A stretch of 21,993 nucleotides of DNA from an uncultured Sutterella sp. Lineage in GTDB: Bacteria; Pseudomonadota; Gammaproteobacteria; Burkholderiales; Burkholderiaceae_F. Position numbers and translations under genes: made by a program. The notes under the pieces are model-generated. The model was not told the DNA's origin, made no database searches, and saw only the letters and a list, made by a program, of their open reading frames with translations. The stretch is taken from the NCBI GenBank assembly GCA_934249275.1, contig CAKQKT010000019.1, positions 1-21,993 on the forward strand, written 5' to 3'. This document shows positions 16,284 through 21,993 of the stretch, in pieces. Every line of letters begins with the position of its first letter. Position 1 is the first letter of the stretch.

Positions 16284-16350
16284 GGGGCGCTTGCGCCCCG
16301 AAAAAACCGAATTCAACCTTTTTTCAAAAGACCCCGTCCTTGCGGGCGGG
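16284..16350 (+). promoter_or_regulatory. Structured leader in front of dba
   Basis: Two hairpins lie in the 153-bp gap between the flavoprotein and dba. GGGGCG (16284-16289) pairs with CGCCCC (16294-16299) around CTTG. CCCGTCC (16333-16339) pairs with GGGCGGG (16344-16350) with one G-U pair around TTGC. Between them GAAAAAA (16300-16306) can pair with TTTTTTC (16319-16325). The first hairpin may end the flavoprotein mRNA, though no T-run directly follows it; the second would sit 31 nt before the dba start. No clear promoter hexamers are visible. Confidence 0.4.
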
Positions 16351-16381
16351 ACCAATCAATCCAACCAAACAGAGAACAATC

Positions 16382-16549
16382 ATGGAATTTTTGGAATTTC
16401 TGATGCTCACGGCCTCGATGCTTCTGCTCATCTACAAGCCGGAAAAGGAAAAGCTTGCCTGGCAGCTTCTCATCATCTCGTGGGGCATGGTCGTCTTCAT
16501 GTACATCGGCCACGTCTCCAACAGCATCCTCGGCTCCCTCAACCTCTAA
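16382..16549 (+). CDS. dba: Dba-like small membrane protein, partner of DsbI
   Basis: 55 aa. It has two short hydrophobic segments (about 3-18, FLEFLMLTASMLLLIY, and 28-44, WQLLIISWGMVVFMYIG) separated by a charged turn (KPEKEKLA). Size, topology and position directly before a DsbI match Campylobacter jejuni Dba, which DsbI needs for its function (literature knowledge); the sequence match itself could not be scored here. I chose the ATG at 16382, since the only upstream in-frame start is a TTG (16340) inside the leader hairpin. The ribosome site is weak (AGAGA). Its TAA overlaps the ribosome site of dsbI, which begins 15 nt later, so translation of the two is probably coupled. Confidence 0.78.
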   Translation: MEFLEFLMLTASMLLLIYKPEKEKLAWQLLIISWGMVVFMYIGHVSNSILGSLNL

Positions 16550-16555
16550 GGAAAG
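16548..16555 (+). promoter_or_regulatory. dsbI ribosome site overlapping the dba stop
   Basis: AAGGAAAG begins at the second base of the dba TAA and lies 9 nt before the dsbI ATG. Ribosomes ending dba translation would release or expose this site, the arrangement expected for translational coupling. Confidence 0.6.
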
Positions 16556-16564
16556 TAGAACATC

Positions 16565-18097
16565 ATGTCCAATTACGCTCTTCCTGTGAATGAACAGGAC
16601 ATCAAGAAGGCCAAGACCTTCTACGACCTCGTCTGCTGGGGCGGTCTGCTGATCGTTCTGCTTCCCGTCGGCATCGCCAACGTGGTTCTCGGCTACTTCC
16701 TCGGCGACTCCCCCTGCACGCTCTGCTGGGGTCAGCGCCAGCAGATGGCCTACATCGGCGTCGTCGCTCTCTTCATGGTCCGCTACGGCTTCAAGCCCAA
16801 GTATCTTGCCACGATGCTCGTGATGGCTGCCATCGGCCTCTACTCCAGCTTCCGCCACTACGGCAACCACGCCATGCGCGACGTCGGCCAGGGCTTCGGT
16901 CTCGACATCTTCGGCCTGCACACCCAGTTCTGGGCTGAAATCGTGTTCTGGTGCGTGGTCTTCCTCTTCGGCCTCGCCGTCTATCTCGCTCCGCGATTCG
17001 ACGCCCTGATCGAAGAATTCAAGGGCAAGTCCTTCCGTCCGTTCTCCGGCTTCAACCGCATTGCGTTCGCCGTCGTGACCGCCATCATCGCCTCCAACTG
17101 CTTCCAGGCTCTCTGGTCCACCGGCATCCCGCCGTTCTGGGGCCAGGGCGATCCGGTCCGCTTCACCTTCAATCCGAAGTATGTCGTTTGGTCCGCCGAC
17201 TCCTGGGAAGGCATGTGGTCCGGCATCAACTTCCTCGGCAAGCGCGACGTGAAGGATCCCGACTTCGACGACAAGCCCAACGCCCAGCGCCTCGGCATCA
17301 CCTTTGCCCATGACGCCAAGAACGCTCCGGTCAATGTCGACGCCATGCTCACCGTTGCCGACGTCCGTCCGATCAAGGGCATCAGCGACAAGATCAACAC
17401 GATCAGCCTGATCAACGGCCAGTACTTCGTGGGCTCCAAGTACAGCTTCTGGACGCTCGACGCCGAACTCAAGCCGGCCGTCTCCGCCGCCTATGACCCG
17501 TGGTACTCCGCCAACGTGCTCGACCTCGTCGGCATCACGCCGTGGAAGGACGACGCCTTCGTCCTGATGGGCACCAACAAGACGCTGCTTCGCGCTCGAC
17601 TCAACCCGAACGCCGATGACGTCAAGGGCTGGGGCAACTTTACTGCCGGCCGCAACAGCGTTGAACATGTCGGCGGTCTCGGCCGCGCCCGCATCGATAC
17701 GGAACGCGCCAAGTTCTCCTACGTTCACTCCGCCGCCGCGGACGGCCGCTACATCTACACGGCCACCGTGCCCGACAACAAGAACCACAAAAAGCTTGTG
17801 ATCTCCAAGGCCCTGATGGCCGACTGGACGCTCTCCGGTGAATTCCTCCCGGCCGCCGATCTCAAGAAGGACCGCTCGCTCGGCGAACTCTATGTCACCG
17901 GCATGGTCTATGAAGACGGCAAGCTCTACGCGGTCTCCAAGAACCACAACGTGATCGTCGCCATCGACATCGCTGCCGAAAAGATCGTTCAGACCTGGGG
18001 CTTCCCGGCTGATCTGACCGATGTCCGCGGCCTCGTCAAGAAGGGCAACACCTTCGAAGTGGTCGACAACAACCGCATCGTCACGCTCAAGATGTAA
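16565..18097 (+). CDS. dsbI: DsbI, DsbB-family thiol oxidoreductase with C-terminal beta-propeller
   Basis: 510 aa. Residues 1-145 form a DsbB-like four-helix membrane domain (helices near 24-45, 61-76, 79-97 and 122-142). The CTLC active site (C51, C54) is followed by WGQRQQ in the first periplasmic loop. A fifth helix (163-183) leads into a periplasmic part of about 320 residues with repeated short strands and turns, a likely beta-propeller. This five-helix plus propeller layout is that of Campylobacter DsbI, which passes electrons from periplasmic thiols to quinone. The second periplasmic loop (98-121) has no cysteine. The only others are C24 and C130 inside helices and C179 at the end of helix 5, so the second disulfide of classical DsbB is missing. 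Codons are strongly C-ending (TTC, ATC, CTC, AAG), suggesting high expression. A strong terminator follows. Confidence 0.88.
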   Translation: MSNYALPVNEQDIKKAKTFYDLVCWGGLLIVLLPVGIANVVLGYFLGDSPCTLCWGQRQQMAYIGVVALFMVRYGFKPKYLATMLVMAAIGLYSSFRHYGNHAMRDVGQGFGLDIFGLHTQFWAEIVFWCVVFLFGLAVYLAPRFDALIEEFKGKSFRPFSGFNRIAFAVVTAIIASNCFQALWSTGIPPFWGQGDPVRFTFNPKYVVWSADSWEGMWSGINFLGKRDVKDPDFDDKPNAQRLGITFAHDAKNAPVNVDAMLTVADVRPIKGISDKINTISLINGQYFVGSKYSFWTLDAELKPAVSAAYDPWYSANVLDLVGITPWKDDAFVLMGTNKTLLRARLNPNADDVKGWGNFTAGRNSVEHVGGLGRARIDTERAKFSYVHSAAADGRYIYTATVPDNKNHKKLVISKALMADWTLSGEFLPAADLKKDRSLGELYVTGMVYEDGKLYAVSKNHNVIVAIDIAAEKIVQTWGFPADLTDVRGLVKKGNTFEVVDNNRIVTLKM

Positions 18098-18127
18098 TCC
18101 GGCAGGATTCTCTCAAGATCAGTGACC

Positions 18128-18166
18128 AAACGGCTGGCTTTCCTACAGGGAAGGCCGGCCGTTTTC
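18128..18166 (+). terminator. Rho-independent terminator of dba-dsbI
   Basis: AAACGGCTGGC (18128-18138) pairs with GCCGGCCGTTT (18154-18164) with one G-U pair. Part of the loop can pair further (TTCC with GGAA), and the stem runs into TTTTC. It begins 31 nt after the dsbI stop. The stem can also form on the minus strand, after the IstA fragment. Confidence 0.82.
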
Positions 18167-18172
18167 ATGCCG

Positions 18173-18505
18173 CTACTCGTCGTCCGATTGTCTGAACGGC
18201 TGACAGAAGCGCTCAAGCGTGCGAAGCGAAATGTCGATCCGATGCCGCTGCCGCAATCTTTGCCGAAGAATCGGACACTTCTCGGCGCATTTGATGAATT
18301 CCGCCCTCACCTCATCCCGATGAGCCTCCAGAAAATCACGGGCAGGACTCTTGGAACGAGCGGGATACTCCACCGGCCGGTCCGGATCGCGAATCCATTT
18401 TCTGACGGTGTTTCGGCTGACATTCAGCCTGCGGGTAATTTCCTTGATGGGAACCTTATCCTGATCCAGCTTTCTGATGACGGCGACGAGATCGGCGCTG
18501 AGCAT
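18173..18505 (-). pseudogene. IS21-family IstA N-terminal fragment (HTH only)
   Basis: 110 codons. Residues 1-45 form a resolvase-like helix-turn-helix (VPIKEITRRLNVSRNTVRKWIRD), and 60-105 the second DNA-binding segment (RAEFIKCAEKCPILRQRLRQ, SLRTLERFCQPFR), as at the start of IS21 transposase IstA. IstA normally continues for several hundred residues with a DDE catalytic domain, but here a TAG follows directly and only the dsbI terminator lies beyond. IstB is also absent. The start has a good ribosome site (GGAGG, 10 nt before the ATG), so the fragment could still make a small DNA-binding protein. It is best read as the remnant of an insertion that lost its body; a domesticated regulator is the alternative. 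Confidence 0.65.
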
Positions 18506-18523
18506 ATAGTTTGAACCTCCATC

Positions 18524-18545
18524 GACGACAAAGAATCTTGTCGTC
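18524..18545. repeat. Inverted repeat upstream of the IstA fragment
   Basis: GACGACAA (18524-18531) and TTGTCGTC (18538-18545) are exact inverted repeats with a 6-nt centre, 19 nt upstream of the IstA-fragment start. It could be an operator for the fragment's own helix-turn-helix, part of the old element's end, or a hairpin in the leader. Confidence 0.5.
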
Positions 18546-18643
18546 TTCTATTTTGCCTCACGCCGCGTTGTTTGACATCCGAAAATCCGGATGAAAGGCG
18601 CCGCCTCCCGGCAAGCGCCCTTCCCGCATTCAGCAAAGCAGAG

Positions 18644-19753
18644 TTACTTGTTCTCCTCCAGCGCAGGCAGAGCGGCGGCAAGACGGTCAAATTCAGCGAG
18701 CCAATCGCGCCTCCAGCCGGCCTTCACCGATTCGTCAACCCAGGCGGAATCGATCGAATTCGCCAGCATTCCCCTCAGCTGCGGCAACGTGAAGCCGAGC
18801 CAGTTGAACATCAGCATCCACGCTTCACTGATCGAAACCTGATGCATGGTCGGATCATCGCTGTTCGGGAAAACCTTGAGTCCGTTCTCGACCATCTTGC
18901 GAATCGGATGCTTGATCGCCCATTCCTCGTCGGTGAACGTGCGAAGGTAGTAGGAATTCGTCGGCACCACGGCAAACGTCATGCTGCGCGCCCTGGCATT
19001 TTCCATCAGTGCGGGATTGTCGATGATGGTGTAGCCGTGGTCGATGCGGTCGGCCTTCAGAAGGTCCATCGAAGTCTCGACATTTCGCCAGTGTTCGCCG
19101 AATTCGCCGGCATGGATCGTGATGCGAAAGCCCGCTTCGCGTGCCATGAAGAAGGCCTTCCAGAAATTCTCCGGCTCATGCGCGGTCTCGCGATAGTCAA
19201 TGCCAAGGCCGATGGTCTCGGGCACGCGATGAGCAATCATTTCCTCGACCAGAGCAACAGCCGCCTCGGGCGTATTCTCGCGGTCAATGGCCGGAACGGA
19301 GCGGCCGACGACTCCGTAAAGACGCTCGCCTTCCTTCAGGCCGGCAACAATCGCATCCTGTGCTTCGGCAAACGTCATGGAATGTGCGAGGCCGGTCCAG
19401 TTCCAGTAGAACTCGATGTAACGAACGCCCTGGCGAGCCACACGCTCCATGTGCTCAACGGTGATTCGCGTGAGAAATTCGGGCTTCGTCAGGATCTTTT
19501 CTTCAAGCGCCCGGAAGATGCGCAGAACGCCGACGGGCTTGTCGCCGCGGGTGTAGAAGCCTTCGATTTCCTCCATCGTCAAATCGGCGCCCGACGCCTT
19601 GACGAGATCGATGAACGTTTCCCTGCCCGTCGTTCCGAGCAGGTGGCAATGAAGCTCGGCTTTCGGGAACTTGGAAAAGAATTCAGTCCAGGCCGCAGGA
19701 AGCAGGCGTGTAAAGGGCGAATCGGGGACAAATCCTGGATTGGTGCTGCGCAT
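18644..19753 (-). CDS. Adenosine-deaminase-family amidohydrolase
   Basis: 369 aa. The zinc site of the family is present: KAELHCHLLG (H35, H37), TIHAGEFG (H214, catalytic E217), RIDHGY (H239) and NSDDP (D299, D300). The family hydrolyses the amino group of adenosine, adenine or related purines in the cytoplasm. Two blocks differ from classic adenosine deaminase: CPxSN reads VPTNS and NTDDP reads NSDDP. The substrate could therefore be another aminopurine or an aminofutalosine-type compound. The ATG at 19753 is chosen over the one 27 nt upstream because AAGGAG lies 7 nt before it. The MFS transporter gene is divergent, 223 bp away, which fits uptake and use of a nucleoside or base but does not prove it. 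Confidence 0.83.
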   Translation of the reverse strand: MRSTNPGFVPDSPFTRLLPAAWTEFFSKFPKAELHCHLLGTTGRETFIDLVKASGADLTMEEIEGFYTRGDKPVGVLRIFRALEEKILTKPEFLTRITVEHMERVARQGVRYIEFYWNWTGLAHSMTFAEAQDAIVAGLKEGERLYGVVGRSVPAIDRENTPEAAVALVEEMIAHRVPETIGLGIDYRETAHEPENFWKAFFMAREAGFRITIHAGEFGEHWRNVETSMDLLKADRIDHGYTIIDNPALMENARARSMTFAVVPTNSYYLRTFTDEEWAIKHPIRKMVENGLKVFPNSDDPTMHQVSISEAWMLMFNWLGFTLPQLRGMLANSIDSAWVDESVKAGWRRDWLAEFDRLAAALPALEENK

Positions 19754-19976
19754 GATTGTTCTCCTTGAAGAGACAATCATAATTCGATCCGGCCGGCTTG
19801 GTGCAGGCGATCACCGAGCTTTCTCAGCGAATCCCGACGCCATCGACATGGTTGACGAAGACGGCCAATATTTCAGCCCTTAGAGAACGCTAAAATTGAA
19901 TGAATTGACCAGCCCAAACCAATACCCTTCGACCATTTAGTCCCTTAAGCGCACATCTTCCGATTGCGCGCTTCGC

Positions 19977-21179
19977 ATGACCTCGTCCTCTCTACCCATC
20001 GCATTTTGGCAACTTCTTTACCCATGGTTTGCCAACGCCGTTGCCGCACGCTCCATTCAGCTCTCACTGATTTTTCACGCCGTGGCAGCAAACACGCCTT
20101 CAGTATGGATGTCGGCCATGCTGGCCGCAGGCGCAGCCATGAGCACGCTCTTTACGGTGCCTGTAGGACGTCTTTTTAATCGATGGGGGCCGGGACCGCT
20201 GAGTCGCACGGCCGGTCTCTTTTGCCTTGCCGCCATTGCCGGCCTGTCCGTCGTGCCGTTCGACCATGAGCACATGTATTTCTCCATTCTCATTTGGATA
20301 TTGGCCGGACAAAGCATTCTCTTTACGTCGGTTGCGACGTATCGCGGCATGGGTTGCCTTTTTACTGACAAAAAACGCCTGATCGCCTTTGCTCGCATGA
20401 ACATCGTGAGCAACTTGAGCGACATTGTCACGCCTTTGATCATCGGATGGCTGTTCTTTATTAATCCCGACCTTATTCCAATCGTAGTCGGGCTTCTGAT
20501 TTTTTCAAATTTTCTTGTACCGCAACCCAAGATCGAGGCTTCCAATCCGGCAGACGCGCAAAAAGCCTCGCTGCTGTCATTCGCCAATCTCAAGAAATTC
20601 CCATTGGCGAAACCGGTCTATCTGGCGATTTTGATCGGTGCGGCAATACATTCGACCCTCTTCATATTTGACATCATCATCCCGATGATCGGATCAAGTC
20701 TAAGCCTGACATCCAAAGAAACCGGCATGGTTTTGTCGGCTCTGGCTCTATCGCAAGCCGTCTCGAGCACCTATCTTTCCTTGCGGCCGTTCCCTTTGGA
20801 AGATCTCTTCAAGCACTTCTTGAACGGTCTTCTCTTCGGAGGCGTCATCCTGCTTCTGGCGTTTTGGACTCAGGGCTTTACATCGTTACTCGTTCTGACA
20901 ATGGGAACGGGACTTGGGTTCGGCATGATTCAGCCGATTTCGATGAGCCTGATTTACCAGCACACGTCAAGCGCATTTGTCGGAGACGCCGTAAGCATCC
21001 GATTGATGCTCAACAGCATAGGCCGCATCTGCGCACCCATGCTGCTGGCTTTTGCAGTGGGCTTGATGTCCGCCACAACCTTCCTGACCGGCATCGGCTG
21101 CGTCATGATCCTGTTGGTCGCAGTGCTGAAATGGAATATGACGGATGATCAGCCGCCGGTCGAAAGTTCAAGTGCATGA
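19977..21179 (+). CDS. MFS transporter
   Basis: 400 aa, mostly hydrophobic, with about twelve predicted membrane helices. The MFS loop between helices 2 and 3 reads GRLFNRWGPGPLSR, a degenerate form of the family motif GxxxDRxGxR. The helical pairs repeat after a central stretch (QPKIEASNPADAQKASLLSFANLKKF, about 183-208) that splits the protein into two six-helix halves. It ends in a short polar cytoplasmic tail. It would sit in the inner membrane and move a small solute by ion coupling or exchange; the substrate cannot be told from sequence. No good ribosome site precedes the ATG, so a different start is possible, but no upstream one is obvious. Neighbours are the divergent deaminase and the convergent coiled-coil protein. 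Confidence 0.82.
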   Translation: MTSSSLPIAFWQLLYPWFANAVAARSIQLSLIFHAVAANTPSVWMSAMLAAGAAMSTLFTVPVGRLFNRWGPGPLSRTAGLFCLAAIAGLSVVPFDHEHMYFSILIWILAGQSILFTSVATYRGMGCLFTDKKRLIAFARMNIVSNLSDIVTPLIIGWLFFINPDLIPIVVGLLIFSNFLVPQPKIEASNPADAQKASLLSFANLKKFPLAKPVYLAILIGAAIHSTLFIFDIIIPMIGSSLSLTSKETGMVLSALALSQAVSSTYLSLRPFPLEDLFKHFLNGLLFGGVILLLAFWTQGFTSLLVLTMGTGLGFGMIQPISMSLIYQHTSSAFVGDAVSIRLMLNSIGRICAPMLLAFAVGLMSATTFLTGIGCVMILLVAVLKWNMTDDQPPVESSSA

Positions 21180-21241
21180 CCTGATTCCATCGGCCTTGCG
21201 AAAAGGCAAGCTGGCCGCTACATGATGTCAGAACCACAAGC

Positions 21242-21601
21242 TCATTCTCTGCGCTCCATTCCTCGTCCAATTCCTCGCCGGGGCCGATGCTCGCTTCGCT
21301 GCTTCCTCTGAAGCATCCTCTGCTGTTGCTCAGCCTGCCGGCGCATTTCTTCTTCACGATAAAGCTCTTCCGCCTTCCTGATCTCTTCGCTCTCCTTGAA
21401 CTGCCGGCGCTTTTCTTCAAGCCAATCCAAGAGCGGATCGTAGATGAAGAAGACATAGATGAAGGTCACCGCGGCAGTGAGAAACATCATGAAGAGAATG
21501 AACCCGAGCCCAAACTCGATCACTGTCTGGGAAAAATCATTCGTAACGCTCTCCTCCCGCTTGGAATCCCGGCATTTGCCAAACCATGCCGGCCGCAGCA
21601 T
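21242..21601 (-). CDS. Small membrane-anchored coiled-coil protein, unknown function
   Basis: 119 aa, not recognised. A polar N-terminus (about 1-25) is followed by one hydrophobic segment (about 26-52, TVIEFGLGFILFMMFLTAAV and onward), then a charged helix rich in Glu, Arg and Gln (DWLEEKRRQFKESEE to AEQQQRMLQRKQR) that should form a coiled coil, and a basic Arg-rich end. By the positive-inside rule the tail is cytoplasmic. The start is uncertain: the first ATG lacks a ribosome site, while a strong GGAGGAG lies inside the frame, but the codons right after it (GTT, ACG) are not usual starts. It is convergent with the MFS gene. Confidence 0.6.
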   Translation of the reverse strand: MLRPAWFGKCRDSKREESVTNDFSQTVIEFGLGFILFMMFLTAAVTFIYVFFIYDPLLDWLEEKRRQFKESEEIRKAEELYREEEMRRQAEQQQRMLQRKQRSEHRPRRGIGRGMERRE

Positions 21602-21993
21602 GAAGAGGCCGCGAATCTACAAGTCCGGCCCTCTTCCATTCCCAGAATAGATGCCCATGCGTCATTACGTGTCGCATGCAAACGGACCCGATCAACTTGA
21701 TGAACGAGAGCTTTGTATGAACTGACTCGCAAACGTGTCACGGGTGCCAACACTATGAAGGCAGACAATGAACCCGCAGAGAGGATCGCATGATTTTCGT
21801 TGGTAAAACAAACGGCCTTGCATGTCAGATTTCGATACCCACAGCTCGATATCTTTTTTATATATTCAACAGTGAAGCAGCAGTGTACTTACCCACATAG
21901 TTGGTATAGTTATCGACCGCCCAACCTGATCCGCCACAAGCATATTTTTACCGACAACCGTTGCCACACAACGATTCCAACCATTACACCATA
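21602..21993. other. End of window, no convincing gene
   Basis: This stretch becomes AT-rich toward the end, including a T/A run near 21848-21866. A plus-strand frame at 21790-21900 (36 codons, with GAGAGGA before its ATG) and a minus-strand frame at 21520-21768 are open, but neither translation shows a membrane segment, domain or family resemblance. Weak inverted repeats occur near 21958-21975. The promoter of the small coiled-coil gene should be here but is not evident. Confidence 0.4.

Noticed and set aside
16313..17947. 544-codon minus-strand frame opposite dba-dsbI
   Set aside because: Its Gly/Val/Glu/Asp-rich translation is the mirror of the C-ending codon bias of dsbI and has no recognisable domain.
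18576..18593. CATCCG/CGGATG hairpin after the deaminase gene as a terminator
   Set aside because: It has only six base pairs and no T-run on the minus strand, so I could not support termination.
21191..21217. Hairpin between the MFS gene and the coiled-coil gene as a terminator
   Set aside because: The stem is interrupted by a 3-nt bulge and has no T-run on either strand.
21790..21900. 36-codon plus-strand frame with a GAGAGGA before its ATG
   Set aside because: It is short, has no membrane segment or recognisable motif, and lies in AT-rich DNA where such frames arise by chance.
1..21993. CRISPR array, tRNA, rRNA or complete insertion sequence
   Set aside because: No regularly spaced repeats, cloverleaf or rRNA sequence was seen; the only mobile-element trace is the IstA fragment.

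Overview
The window reads as a chromosomal segment of a host-associated, anaerobically respiring betaproteobacterium, most likely of the Sutterellaceae (Sutterella or Parasutterella type). This is inference from gene content: a Tat-exported flavoprotein reductase of the fumarate-reductase family, a TtrS/TtrR-like two-component system, a Campylobacter-like Dba-DsbI pair, a large autotransporter and Fur-type iron regulation. Most genes are moderately GC-rich. The autotransporter passenger is markedly AT-rich.

Layout. (1) 20-4321, minus strand: a complete autotransporter (1018 aa) behind an exported VWA-OmpA protein, with a perfect palindrome between them. (2) 4322-5726: a 0.5 kb gap without a convincing gene, then a 5'-truncated AAA/DUF4143 ATPase pseudogene on the plus strand. 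(3) 5772-10440, minus strand: a three-gene iron-uptake operon behind a perfect Fur-like palindrome. It encodes a TonB-dependent receptor, a YddA-type fused ABC transporter and a TroA/BtuF-like binding protein that cannot have a signal peptide. (4) 10775-14573, minus strand: a TtrS-like sensor kinase, a FixJ/TtrR-like regulator and a cytoplasmic flavoprotein, each overlapping the next, ending at a strong terminator that may also belong to a small RNA. (5) 14655-18166, plus strand: a divergent promoter with two palindromes, a Tat-exported flavoprotein paralogous to the cytoplasmic one, then dba and dsbI, ending in a strong terminator. (6) 18173-18545: an IS21 IstA-like N-terminal fragment with a hairpin in front. 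(7) 18644-21601: an adenosine-deaminase-family enzyme divergent from an MFS transporter, then a small membrane-anchored coiled-coil protein. The last 0.4 kb shows no convincing gene.

How the parts may work together. The sensor kinase carries a periplasmic phosphonate-binding-like sensor domain. It probably reports a respiratory electron acceptor to the regulator, which would control the divergent Tat flavoprotein, a candidate periplasmic reductase. Both flavoproteins lack the active-site arginines expected of a true fumarate reductase, so the substrate is probably something else. DsbI (five membrane segments plus a periplasmic beta-propeller) and Dba form a separate periplasmic thiol-redox unit. 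It is probably translated in a coupled way and has strong codon bias. The iron operon resembles the TonB receptor plus YddA modules of Enterobacteriaceae, with an apparently cytoplasmic, cysteine-bearing binding protein added. The iron operon with its cytoplasmic binding protein, and the flavoprotein/two-component/DsbI region, are the best candidates for undescribed biology.
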